From positions 1 through 6,497 of the forward strand of contig JAJPYW010000058.1 of NCBI GenBank assembly GCA_021204715.1: a stretch of 6,497 bases of DNA. Direction: 5' to 3'. Position numbers and translations under genes: made by a program. How positions within the stretch are numbered: the stretch's first letter is position 1; every line of letters starts with the position of its first letter. Source of the stretch: Prevotellaceae bacterium (GTDB lineage: Bacteria; Bacteroidota; Bacteroidia; Bacteroidales; Bacteroidaceae). The notes under the pieces are model-generated. The model made no database searches and was not told the DNA's origin. It saw nothing but the letters and a program-made list of their open reading frames with translations. Shown here piece after piece: positions 1 through 6,497 of this stretch.

Positions 1-905
1 TACTCGAAGAGCATGGCCACGGAGAGCACTTGTGCCAACGGGTTGGCGATGTTCAGCCCTTTTGCCTGCGGCCACGAGCCGTGGATGGGCTCGAATACCG
101 GCGTGCTCTCGCCCGTGGAGGCCGAGGGCAACAGCCCCATGGAACCGCTGATGACGGAACCTTCGTCGGTGAGGATGTCGCCGAAGGTGTTCTCTGTTAC
201 CATGACATCGAAGAACTTGGGCTCTTGTATCATGCGCATGGCGGCGTTGTCCACATACATGTAGTCGGTCTTTACTTCCGGGTATTGTGGCGCCATCTCC
301 TGCGCTATTTTGCGCCACAGGCGGCTGGAGGCGAGCACGTTGGCCTTGTCTACCACCGTGAGGTGTCCACGGCGCTTCATGGCATACTCGAAGCCCACTT
401 TCAGGATGCGCTCTATCTCGGGACGGGTGTAGAGGTTGGTGTCGTAGGCTTTGTCACCGTCTTGGTACTTCGGCCCGAAGTACATGCCGCCGGTGAGCTC
501 GCGTATGCAGATGAAGTCGGCGTCCTTGACGAGTTCGGCACGAAGCGGCGACTTGTGGAGCAGGCAGGCGAAGGTCTGCACGGGGCGGATGTTGGCGAAA
601 AGCCCCAACTGCTTGCGCATGGCCAGCAGGCCTTGCTCGGGACGCACCTTGGCGGTGGGATCGTTGTCGAACTTGGGGTCGCCCACGGCCGAGAAGAGCA
701 CGGCGTCGGCTTGCTTGCACACTTCAAAGGTGGCTGCCGGGAAGGGATCGCCCACCTTGTCGATGGCGTCGGCGCCACAGATGGCGTATTGATAAGACAC
801 TTTGTGGCCGAATTTCTCACATACGGCACTCATTACGTCCACACCTACGGCAGAGATTTCGGGCCCGATGCCGTCGCCTGCCAATACTGCGATTTTAAAC
901 TCCAT
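1..905 (-). CDS. leuB: 3-isopropylmalate dehydrogenase LeuB (3' end cut by window edge)
   Basis: LeuB is a cytosolic NAD-dependent enzyme that oxidises and decarboxylates 3-isopropylmalate to 2-oxoisocaproate, the third step of leucine synthesis. The frame is open from the ATG at 905-903 to the left edge, giving 301 complete residues of a family usually near 350-360. Visible motifs include AGDGIGPE (9-16), SAVGDPK (72-78), [13 protein letters not shown] (96-108), [13 protein letters not shown] (135-147), VDKANVL (185-191), YVDNAAM (217-223) and [10 protein letters not shown] (239-248). They supply the family's substrate and metal residues: R97, R107, R135, Y142, K187, D219, D243 and D247. [13 protein letters not shown] (265-277) is the family's C-terminal motif. 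The start is supported by AGGAG at 916-912, six bases upstream and the clearest Shine-Dalgarno in the operon. The gene follows cimA after 75 bases. The same enzyme probably also converts 3-methylmalate to 2-oxobutyrate (inference from the neighbouring cimA). Confidence 0.97.
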   Translation of the reverse strand, partial: MEFKIAVLAGDGIGPEISAVGVDVMSAVCEKFGHKVSYQYAICGADAIDKVGDPFPAATFEVCKQADAVLFSAVGDPKFDNDPTAKVRPEQGLLAMRKQLGLFANIRPVQTFACLLHKSPLRAELVKDADFICIRELTGGMYFGPKYQDGDKAYDTNLYTRPEIERILKVGFEYAMKRRGHLTVVDKANVLASSRLWRKIAQEMAPQYPEVKTDYMYVDNAAMRMIQEPKFFDVMVTENTFGDILTDEGSVISGSMGLLPSASTGESTPVFEPIHGSWPQAKGLNIANPLAQVLSVAMLFE

Positions 906-911
906 TGTTAT

Positions 912-916
912 CTCCT
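912..916 (-). promoter_or_regulatory. Strong Shine-Dalgarno site of leuB
   Basis: On the minus strand AGGAG lies six bases before the leuB ATG. It is the best match to the anti-Shine-Dalgarno in this operon; the other genes have weaker, A-rich or purine-poor sites. It fixes the leuB start and suggests that leuB, separated from cimA by 75 bases, initiates translation independently rather than by coupling. Confidence 0.75.
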
Positions 917-980
917 GTTTTTGTTTTACGTTTATCAATAATGCACTTTGTTGACTTACTTACGCCGCCTTGCCGCCGGC

Positions 981-2516
981 TCAAGCGTCGTACTCCTTCT
1001 CGATGATGTTGAGCATCTTCACCGTGGCTTTGATGGCGGCTTCGGTCTGGTCGCAGTCGATGCCGCGGGTGCGGAACACCTTGCCCTCGAAACTCCACGT
1101 GATGACGGTCTGCACGAAGGCGTCGGTGCGGCCTCCGGGCGGGATGGTGGCGGCATAGTTGGTCAGCATGGGGAACTTGCGGCCCAACGTTACCTTGTAG
1201 ACCTTGCGCAAGGCACGCACAAAGGCGTCGTACTGGCCGTCGCCGCCCGAGGTCTCTTCATACTCTTTGCCGTTAATCTCTATTTTGAGCGTGGCCACCG
1301 GCTTGAGGCCGTGGGCAAGGGTGACGATGTAGCTCTTCAGGCGCACGCGGTTGCCGACGACATCGTGCTTCAAAACATCGGAGATGATGTAGGGCAAGTC
1401 TTCTTGGGTGACCAACTCTTTCTTGTCGCCTAACTCGATGATGCGCTCGGTGACTTTGCCCATGGACTCTTCGTCCAACTCCAATCCCAAGTCTTCCAAG
1501 TTCTTGCGGATGCTGGCCTTGCCGCTGTTCTTGCCCAAGGCATACTCGCGCTTGCGGCCGAAACGCTCGGGCAGCAGGTCGTTGCAATAGAGGTTCTGCT
1601 TGTTGTCGCCGTCGGCATGGACACCGGCCACCTGCGTGAAGACATTCTCGCCCACAATGGGCTTGTTGGCGGGAATGAGGATGCCCGAATAGGATTCTAC
1701 CACGCGGCTCACGTCGTTCAACCGGCTCTCGTCGATGCCCGTAATGGCGCTGAAATGGTCTTTCAAGATGGCCTGTACGCTGGCCAGCGGTGCGTTGCCT
1801 GCCCGCTCTCCCAATCCGTTGATGGTGGTGTGCAAGCCCCTGCAACCGCTCAACACGGCGGCCAGCACGTTGCTCACGGCCAAATCGTAGTCGTTGTGGG
1901 CATGGAAATCGAAGTGGGCGTCGGGATAGTGCTTGAGCATCTTGCGCATGAACTCAATGACTTGCAAGGGGTTGAGCACGCCCAAGGTGTCGGGCAGCAT
2001 GAAGCGGTGGATACCCGTGTGCACCAAGACGTCCATGAGCCGGTACACATAGTCGGGGGAATCCTTCATGCCGTTGCTCCAATCCTCTAAATAGACGTTC
2101 ACGTCCATGCCCCGCGAAAGGGCGTAATCCACCACGGCGACAATCTCGCCGGCATGCTCTTCGGGCGTCTTTTTCAACTGATACGTCAAGTGCTTCAACG
2201 AGCCTTTGCACAGCAGGTTGATGACACGGCAACCGGCGTCGCAAATCCAGTCTACCGAGCGGTGTCCGTCCACGAAGCCGAGTACCTCGACACGCGGCAG
2301 CATATTCCGCCGCGCGGCCCATGCACAAATCATCTTCACCGCGTCCAACTCGCCGTCGGACACACGGGCGGAAGCCACTTCCACCCTGTCTACTTTCAAG
2401 TCCTCGAGCAGCAGACGGGCTATCATCAACTTCTCATGGGGTACAAAAGAGACGCCGCTCGTCTGCTCACCATCGCGCAGCGTGGTGTCCATTATTTCAA
2501 TCCTGGGATGTTTCAT
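981..2516 (-). CDS. cimA: Citramalate synthase (Leptospira CimA type), likely to be annotated as a second 2-isopropylmalate synthase
   Basis: This is a 511-residue DRE-TIM metallolyase with a LeuA-type C-terminal regulatory domain. It contains DTTLRDGEQ (10-18), HAHND (205-209), NGLGERAGN (233-241) and AGVHADGD (297-304). Metal ligands would be D15, H205 and H207. It resembles Leptospira interrogans CimA, as I recall that protein, far more than the leuA in this operon, for example in VLGFVDG (78-84), VYLEDWSNG (141-149), LPERFGRKR (315-323) and IPPGGRTDA (458-466). Reported CimA pocket residues L81, L104, Y144 and E146 correspond here to L79, L102, Y142 and E144, a constant offset of two. This implies pyruvate plus acetyl-CoA giving (R)-citramalate, the start of threonine-independent isoleucine synthesis. 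The effector domain (about 390-511) keeps Y429, D430 and Y454, near the positions reported to bind isoleucine. I chose the ATG at 2516, ten bases after the leuD stop; an in-frame ATG at 2555 would add 13 residues and overlap leuD. Substrate specificity is inferred. Confidence 0.85.
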   Translation of the reverse strand: MKHPRIEIMDTTLRDGEQTSGVSFVPHEKLMIARLLLEDLKVDRVEVASARVSDGELDAVKMICAWAARRNMLPRVEVLGFVDGHRSVDWICDAGCRVINLLCKGSLKHLTYQLKKTPEEHAGEIVAVVDYALSRGMDVNVYLEDWSNGMKDSPDYVYRLMDVLVHTGIHRFMLPDTLGVLNPLQVIEFMRKMLKHYPDAHFDFHAHNDYDLAVSNVLAAVLSGCRGLHTTINGLGERAGNAPLASVQAILKDHFSAITGIDESRLNDVSRVVESYSGILIPANKPIVGENVFTQVAGVHADGDNKQNLYCNDLLPERFGRKREYALGKNSGKASIRKNLEDLGLELDEESMGKVTERIIELGDKKELVTQEDLPYIISDVLKHDVVGNRVRLKSYIVTLAHGLKPVATLKIEINGKEYEETSGGDGQYDAFVRALRKVYKVTLGRKFPMLTNYAATIPPGGRTDAFVQTVITWSFEGKVFRTRGIDCDQTEAAIKATVKMLNIIEKEYDA

Positions 2517-2526
2517 AAGGTCTCTC

Positions 2527-3123
2527 TTAACAGTGCGCGGCTTCCCATGCTTCAATCTTCTCCTTGCTCTGTACCAAGAAGTCTATGTCGTCCAATCCGT
2601 TCATCAAGCAGTGTTTCTTGTAGGCGTTGATCTCGAACGACTCGCTGTGGCCGGTGGCCTTGTTGGTAACAGTCTGACGGGGCAAATCCACCTCTACCTG
2701 CATCTTGGCGTCGGCGGCGATGGAACTGAAGAGTTCTTGCAGGAAAGACTCGCTTACCACCACAGGGAGGACGAAATTGTTCAGCTCGTTGTTCTTGTGG
2801 ATGTCGGCGAAGAAGCTGGAGATAACCACCCGGAAACCGTAACCGGCAATGGCCCACGCCGCGTGCTCGCGGCTGGAACCGGAACCGAAGTTCTTGCCGG
2901 CCACCAATATTTCGCCACTGTAACGGGGGTTGTTCAGCACGAAGTCGGGGTTGGGCGAGCCGTCGGGCCGGTAGCGCCAGTCACGGAAAAGGTTCTCTCC
3001 GAAGAATTGCTCGGAACGGGTGGTGGCCTTCAAGAAACGGGCCGGGATAATCTGGTCTGTATCCACGTTCTCCAAGGGGAGCGGGACGCAGGTACTGGTC
3101 AATATATTGAATTTCTGTTTCAT
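2527..3123 (-). CDS. leuD: 3-isopropylmalate dehydratase small subunit LeuD
   Basis: LeuD is the small (swivel-domain) subunit of isopropylmalate isomerase. Together with LeuC it interconverts 2- and 3-isopropylmalate through a dehydrated intermediate in the cytosol. The protein has 198 residues, the usual bacterial length. The N-terminal family motif is VDTDQIIPARFLK (20-32). The substrate-binding loop GKNFGSGSSREHAAWAI spans 76-92, with the conserved GSGSSREHA at 80-88. DIDFLVQ (179-185) is near the C-terminus. It starts 43 bases after the leuC stop and ends ten bases before the preferred cimA start, so cimA may be translationally coupled to it. With cimA in the operon, the LeuCD complex probably also isomerises citramalate to 3-methylmalate, as known for other citramalate-pathway organisms; that second role is inferred. 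The gene looks intact. Confidence 0.97.
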   Translation of the reverse strand: MKQKFNILTSTCVPLPLENVDTDQIIPARFLKATTRSEQFFGENLFRDWRYRPDGSPNPDFVLNNPRYSGEILVAGKNFGSGSSREHAAWAIAGYGFRVVISSFFADIHKNNELNNFVLPVVVSESFLQELFSSIAADAKMQVEVDLPRQTVTNKATGHSESFEINAYKKHCLMNGLDDIDFLVQSKEKIEAWEAAHC

Positions 3124-3166
3124 TGTCGTTGCTGTTTTATATATCGGAATCGGTGTAGGCGGATGT

Positions 3167-4564
3167 TCAGGAAAGCAGCGCGCGCGGGTCGGTCACCACA
3201 CCGGTAACGGCGGCTGCGGCGGCTGTCAAGGGGCTGGCGAGCAGCGTGCGCGAGCCGGGCCCTTGCCGGCCTTCAAAGTTACGGTTGCTGGTGGAGACAG
3301 CATACTTGCCGGCGGGTATCTTGTCGTCGTTCATGGCCAAGCAAGCGGAACAACCGGGTTGGCGGATGACGAAGCCGGCCTGCTGCAACACGCGGTCCAA
3401 ACCCTCTTCACGGATTTGCGCTTCCACTTTCCATGAACCGGGCACCAACCAAGCGACTACGCCATCGGCCTTCTCGCGCCCCTGCACAATGGAGGCGAAG
3501 GCGCGGAAATCTTCGATGCGCCCGTTGGTGCAGGCACCGAGGAATACATAGTCTATCTTCTTGCCTATCAAGCGCTCACCCGGCCGGAATCCCATATAGC
3601 CCAACGACTTCAGGAAGGATGCCCGGGCCGCTTCGCCCATGCCTTCCACCGTGGGAATGGCTTGGGTAATGCCCATGCCCATGCCGGGATTGGTGCCGTA
3701 GGTAATCATGGGCTCGATGTCGGCGGCATCGTAATGGACTTCTTTGTCGAACACCGCGTCGTCCTCGCTGCGCAAGGTTCGCCAATAGGCCAACGCCTTC
3801 TCCCAAGCCTCTCCTTTAGGCGCGTACTCACGGCCTTTGATGTAGGCGAAAGTGGTCTCGTCGGGGGCTACCATACCGCCGCGGGCACCCATCTCGATGG
3901 AGAGGTTGCACAGCGTGAGCCGTCCCTCCATGGAGAGGGAGCGTACAGCTTCGCCGGCATACTCCACGAAGTAACCCGTGGCGCCGCCGGTAGTCATCTT
4001 CGACATCATGTAGAGGGCCACGTCTTTGGCCGTGACACCCTTTCCCAACTTGCCGTCGATGGTAATGCGCATCGTCTTGGGACGTGTCTGGAGGACACAT
4101 TGCGAGGCCAACACCATCTCTACTTCGCTGGTACCGATGCCGAAGGCCAACGCGCCCATGGCTCCGTGCGTGGAGGTGTGGGAATCACCGCAGACAATGG
4201 TCATGCCGGGCAATGTCAATCCCTGCTCCGGTCCTACCACGTGGATAATGCCGTTGCGCTTGTCCATCATGCCGAAGTGGTTCAGCCCGAAATATTCGGC
4301 GTTCTTGGCAAGCGTGTCTACTTGTGCTTTGGAAACGGGATCTTCTATGGGTTTGTCTTGGTCGTGCGTGGGCGTGTTGTGGTCGGGCATGCAGAATATC
4401 TTCTCGGGACGGAAGCAACGGATGCCCCGCCCGCGCAATCCGGCGAACGCTTGCGGCGTGGTCACTTCGTGACAATAGAGCCGGTCGATGTAAAGCTGTG
4501 TGGGGCCCTCCTCCACTTGCTGCACCACGTGGGCGTCCCAAATCTTGTCAAAGAGTGTATTCAT
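3167..4564 (-). CDS. leuC: 3-isopropylmalate dehydratase large subunit LeuC
   Basis: LeuC is the catalytic large subunit of isopropylmalate isomerase, an aconitase-family enzyme carrying a [4Fe-4S] cluster. It pairs with LeuD. The protein has 465 residues, a normal length. Cluster ligands are visible as C345 in [11 protein letters not shown] (343-353) and C405 and C408 in PGCSACLA (403-410). Other family motifs are PDHNTPT (60-66), [19 protein letters not shown] (124-142), GATGYFVEY (194-202), [14 protein letters not shown] (225-238) and [15 protein letters not shown] (425-439). The ATG at 4564 lies 19 bases after the leuA stop in an A/T-rich gap with no clear Shine-Dalgarno; the N-terminus [14 protein letters not shown] matches the usual LeuC beginning. 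The next gene, leuD, starts 43 bases downstream. No broken residues were seen. Confidence 0.97.
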   Translation of the reverse strand: MNTLFDKIWDAHVVQQVEEGPTQLYIDRLYCHEVTTPQAFAGLRGRGIRCFRPEKIFCMPDHNTPTHDQDKPIEDPVSKAQVDTLAKNAEYFGLNHFGMMDKRNGIIHVVGPEQGLTLPGMTIVCGDSHTSTHGAMGALAFGIGTSEVEMVLASQCVLQTRPKTMRITIDGKLGKGVTAKDVALYMMSKMTTGGATGYFVEYAGEAVRSLSMEGRLTLCNLSIEMGARGGMVAPDETTFAYIKGREYAPKGEAWEKALAYWRTLRSEDDAVFDKEVHYDAADIEPMITYGTNPGMGMGITQAIPTVEGMGEAARASFLKSLGYMGFRPGERLIGKKIDYVFLGACTNGRIEDFRAFASIVQGREKADGVVAWLVPGSWKVEAQIREEGLDRVLQQAGFVIRQPGCSACLAMNDDKIPAGKYAVSTSNRNFEGRQGPGSRTLLASPLTAAAAAVTGVVTDPRALLS

Positions 4565-4583
4565 AATGGTTATAAGTATTTAG

Positions 4584-6080
4584 TTACAGTTTGAATTTGT
4601 TGATACAGTCGATGTAGGCTTCCACCGACGCCGCAATGATGTCGGTATTGGCACCGAAACCGTAGTAGACGCGGCCGTCGTACTCTACCTGCATGTGCAC
4701 CTTGCCCACGTCGTCGCTTCCTTTGCTGATGGCCTGAATGGTGAACTCCTTCAAGGTCATGTGGCGGTTGATAATCTTCTTCAATGCATTGATGGCGGCG
4801 TCCACCGGGCCGTTGCCGCTGGCGGCTGCCTCGAACTTCTCGCCCGAGATGTTCAAGCCGATGCTGGCCACAGGACGTACCCCTACCCCGCTGGTCACTT
4901 GCAGGTACTCCAACTTGATGCGGTGGTTCTGGGAGCGGTCGGCACCGGCCAACATCAACACGTCGTCGTCGTTGATTTCTTTCTTCTTGTCGGCCAACTT
5001 CAAGAACTCTTCGTACACCTTGTCTAATTTCTCTTGGGCTAACTTCACACCCAAGAGCTCCAAACGGTTCTTCAACGCCGCGCGTCCGCTGCGGGCGGTG
5101 AGCACGATGGAGTTGTCGTCGATACCCACATCGCGCGGGTCGATGATTTCATACGTCTGCACGTTCTTCAACACGCCGTCTTGGTGAATGCCCGATGAGT
5201 GGGCGAAAGCGTTGCGCCCCACAATGGCCTTGTTGGGCTGCACGGGCATGTTCATCAGGCTGGACACCATGCGGCTGGTGGGGAATATCTTCTGCGTGTT
5301 GATGTTTGTCTCTATATCGATGTCTTTGTGGCACTTGATAATCATGGCCACCTCTTCGAGCGAGGTGTTGCCCGCGCGCTCGCCGATGCCGTTGATGGTC
5401 ACTTCCACTTGCCGGGCACCGCTGAGCACGCCCGCCATGGTGTTGGCCGTGGCCATGCCCAAGTCATTGTGGCAATGGGTGGAGAGGATGGCTTTGTGCA
5501 CGCCGTCCACGTGCTCCATCAAGTATCTAATCTTGGCGCCATACTCGGCGGGCAGGCAATAACCCGTCGTATCGGGGATGTTCACCACCGTGGCTCCCGC
5601 CTTGATGACGGCTTCCACCACACGCGCCAAGTACTCATTGTCGGTACGTCCGGCATCTTCGGCATAAAACTCCACATCGTCTACAAAGCGGCGGGCATAC
5701 TTCACGGCGGCCACCGCACGCTCGATAATCTCCTCGCGGTTGGAATTGAACTTGTACTTGATGTGCGGGTCGGAAGTGCCGATTCCCGTGTGGATGCGCT
5801 TGTGCTTGGCATATTTCAAAGCCTCTACCGCCACATCGATATCTTTTTCCAAAGCGCGTGTCAACGCACAGACCACCGGCCATGTCACAGCCTTGGAAAT
5901 TTCAATCACAGAGTTGAAATCGCCCGGACTGGATATGGGGAAACCGGCCTCGATTACATCCACACCCAACGCCTCCAACTGTTTGGCTACTTGTATCTTT
6001 TCTACTGTATTCAATTGACAGCCGGGAACCTGCTCGCCGTCGCGCAACGTCGTGTCGAAAATAAATAATTTATCAGCCAT
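4584..6080 (-). CDS. leuA: 2-isopropylmalate synthase LeuA
   Basis: LeuA condenses 2-oxoisovalerate with acetyl-CoA to give 2-isopropylmalate, the first committed step of leucine synthesis. The 498-residue protein begins with the catalytic segment [12 protein letters not shown] (9-20). [11 protein letters not shown] (45-55), [11 protein letters not shown] (101-111), IPDTTGY (168-174), [12 protein letters not shown] (202-213) and NGIGERAGN (230-238) follow in typical order. R13 and D14 (active site) and H202 and H204 (metal) are present. GIHQDGVLK (297-305) precedes the accessory domains. The C-terminal LeuA-dimer regulatory domain (about 375-498), with [10 protein letters not shown] (421-430), is complete, so feedback inhibition by leucine is likely. 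The start is the ATG at 6080 with AGGA seven bases upstream. It is the first enzyme gene after the leader attenuator. It is distinct from the operon's second synthase, which shares the fold but not the substrate-pocket segments. Confidence 0.97.
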   Translation of the reverse strand: MADKLFIFDTTLRDGEQVPGCQLNTVEKIQVAKQLEALGVDVIEAGFPISSPGDFNSVIEISKAVTWPVVCALTRALEKDIDVAVEALKYAKHKRIHTGIGTSDPHIKYKFNSNREEIIERAVAAVKYARRFVDDVEFYAEDAGRTDNEYLARVVEAVIKAGATVVNIPDTTGYCLPAEYGAKIRYLMEHVDGVHKAILSTHCHNDLGMATANTMAGVLSGARQVEVTINGIGERAGNTSLEEVAMIIKCHKDIDIETNINTQKIFPTSRMVSSLMNMPVQPNKAIVGRNAFAHSSGIHQDGVLKNVQTYEIIDPRDVGIDDNSIVLTARSGRAALKNRLELLGVKLAQEKLDKVYEEFLKLADKKKEINDDDVLMLAGADRSQNHRIKLEYLQVTSGVGVRPVASIGLNISGEKFEAAASGNGPVDAAINALKKIINRHMTLKEFTIQAISKGSDDVGKVHMQVEYDGRVYYGFGANTDIIAASVEAYIDCINKFKL

Positions 6081-6113
6081 AACTCTATCCTAATTACAAA
6101 ATTACCGTTCAAC

Positions 6114-6148
6114 AAAAAAGCCTTTCACACCTCGAAGTGAGAAAGGCC
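6114..6148 (-). terminator. Rho-independent terminator in the leuA leader (attenuator)
   Basis: On the minus strand the arms GCCTTTC (6147-6141) and GAAAGGC (6126-6120) pair perfectly. The stem continues through one T-T mismatch with CAC/GTG and closes on the six-base loop TTCGAG. A run of six T (6119-6114) follows directly. This is a strong intrinsic terminator, 33 bases before the leuA start and downstream of its promoter. It must therefore act conditionally, or it would block the operon. It is segment 3:4 of the attenuator. Confidence 0.9.
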
Positions 6149-6196
6149 GTCGTATATCTCCCTACCTTACATACAATCATGCACAACGCTCACTTC
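6134..6196 (-). promoter_or_regulatory. Predicted antiterminator pairing (segments 2:3)
   Basis: GAAGTGAG (6196-6189) is exactly complementary to CTCACTTC (6141-6134), eight of eight bases. The second element overlaps the ascending arm and loop of the terminator, so the two structures exclude each other. Forming this pair would let RNA polymerase read into leuA. Seen by reading the sequence; not folded by software. Confidence 0.72.
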
Positions 6197-6260
6197 TACC
6201 CATTCTTGCCGGTAGAATAATCATGCCACACAATAGTATATAAGACAAATTAAAAATCAT
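6177..6260 (-). CDS. Leu/Ile-rich leader peptide of the leu operon
   Basis: A 27-codon reading frame runs from the ATG at 6260-6258 to TGA at 6179-6177, between the promoter and the leader terminator. Eight of 27 residues are branched-chain: Leu at 5, 9, 10 and 16, and Ile at 2, 8, 14 and 15, with the clusters SYILLCG (6-12) and MIILP (13-17). It lies about 12-17 nt after the predicted transcription start, and its upstream CGGAT is at best a weak binding site. The role is inferred: ribosomes stalling at Ile or Leu codons when charged tRNA is short would switch the RNA fold and allow transcription of leuA. The peptide itself probably has no function. CTA is used for two of the four Leu codons, although I found no CTA among the 301 leuB codons read. 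Too short for ordinary gene finders. Confidence 0.8.
   Translation of the reverse strand: MIFNLSYILLCGMIILPARMGRSERCA
6194..6217 (-). promoter_or_regulatory. Predicted protector hairpin (segments 1:2) of the attenuator
   Basis: TTCTACC (6217-6211) and GGTAGAA (6200-6194) form a seven-pair stem around a ten-base loop. The first arm consists of leader codons 15-17 (Ile-Leu-Pro), so a ribosome stalled there would prevent the hairpin. The second arm overlaps the first three bases of the antiterminator segment GAAGTGAG. When the hairpin forms, segment 2 is sequestered and the terminator is favoured. Confidence 0.7.
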
Positions 6261-6280
6261 ATCCGTTTTAATCAGTGGTG

Positions 6281-6311
6281 CAAAGGTAACTAATATTTCA
6301 AAGTCCACAAA
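6281..6311 (-). promoter_or_regulatory. Bacteroidota-type promoter of the leu operon
   Basis: On the minus strand a -33 element TTTG (6311-6308) is followed by 19 bases and the -7 element TACCTTTG (6288-6281), a full match to the Bacteroides consensus TTTG/TAnnTTTG. Transcription would begin a few bases downstream, roughly 6271-6277. A/T-rich runs, including AAAAAA near 6325-6330, lie upstream. It is placed correctly to transcribe the leader peptide, attenuator and leuA. Confidence 0.85.
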
Positions 6312-6497
6312 CAAATCCACAGTTTTTTAAAGCGGATAATAACATTCTATAAGCCATATAAACGATTATAGGGGAAATTAATCACCGGGATGAGAAAGGT
6401 GGAGAAAGACAAAATATGCAGAAAGATATACATCTATATATAATAAGGAACGAACGACAAAAGTGGAACCGTTACCGAACAGACATACAAGCGGAAG
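6312..6497. other. Upstream region without a recognisable gene
   Basis: This A/T-rich stretch upstream of the promoter shows no convincing coding frame on either strand. The longest plus-strand start I noticed is an ATG near 6391 followed by only 17 codons, with no supporting context. I saw no clear terminator, tRNA or second promoter. It probably contains spacing or regulatory DNA between the operon and an unseen neighbour beyond 6497. Confidence 0.5.

Noticed and set aside
30..941. 303-codon open frame on the plus strand, antisense to leuB
   Set aside because: It is the mirror of leuB codon use in GC-rich DNA, has no family resemblance, and the opposite strand carries every LeuB motif in order.
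906..980. Possible internal promoter or terminator between cimA and leuB
   Set aside because: The GC-rich GCCGGCGGC stretch forms no stable stem with a following T run, and no TTTG/TAnnTTTG pair at proper spacing is visible.
981..2516. Homocitrate synthase or a duplicate leuA as the identity of the second synthase
   Set aside because: The pocket residues and long shared segments agree with Leptospira-type CimA, and a canonical leuA is already present in the same operon.
3124..3166. Possible regulatory site in the 43-base gap between leuC and leuD
   Set aside because: The gap is short and has no promoter match or inverted repeat that I could support.
3662..4594. 310-codon plus-strand open frame antisense to leuC
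   Set aside because: Composition-driven shadow with many His, Gly and Val residues and no recognisable motifs; leuC on the minus strand is complete with all three cluster cysteines.
5199..6068. 289-codon plus-strand open frame antisense to leuA
   Set aside because: Same kind of shadow; it mirrors LeuA codons and has no independent start signal or motif.
6114..6275. T-box or metabolite riboswitch in the leuA leader
   Set aside because: I see no T-box consensus with a specifier loop, and the short Leu/Ile ORF with complementary segments explains the terminator more simply.
6391..6444. 17-codon plus-strand ORF upstream of the promoter
   Set aside because: Too short, low-complexity Lys/Ile-rich translation, with no binding site or conserved context.

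Overview
The window holds a leucine biosynthesis operon on the minus strand. The organism is probably a member of the Bacteroidota, most likely Bacteroidales. The evidence is a promoter that matches the Bacteroidota-specific consensus (TTTG, 19 bases, TAccTTTG), A/T-rich and mostly weak ribosome binding sites, and the gene content. Coding DNA is GC-rich by eye; the upstream leader is AT-rich. I cannot name a genus.

In the direction of transcription (from high to low coordinates) the layout is as follows. About 210 bases without a recognisable gene (6289-6497) precede the promoter (6281-6311). Next comes a leader of roughly 190 nt that encodes a 27-residue peptide rich in Leu and Ile (6260-6177) and contains a Rho-independent terminator (6114-6148). 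Then follow leuA (4584-6080), leuC (3167-4564), leuD (2527-3123), a second synthase of the LeuA superfamily (981-2516) that I call citramalate synthase cimA, and leuB (905 to beyond the left edge). All genes read the same way with short gaps, so one transcript is likely.

The enzymes form two parallel chains on shared machinery. LeuA condenses 2-oxoisovalerate with acetyl-CoA to start leucine synthesis. CimA would condense pyruvate with acetyl-CoA to make citramalate. LeuC/LeuD (isomerase) and LeuB (oxidative decarboxylase) can then process both intermediates, giving 2-oxoisocaproate (to leucine) and 2-oxobutyrate (to isoleucine, without threonine).

Two points deserve most attention. First, the leader has the full layout of a ribosome-mediated attenuator. 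Its Ile-Ile-Leu codons lie on one arm of a hairpin (1:2). The other arm overlaps an 8-base segment perfectly complementary to the ascending arm of the terminator (2:3 against 3:4). Second, the middle synthase carries the pyruvate-pocket residues of Leptospira CimA at matching positions. A control peptide rich in both Leu and Ile fits an operon serving both amino acids. No mobile elements, CRISPR arrays, tRNA or rRNA genes were seen.
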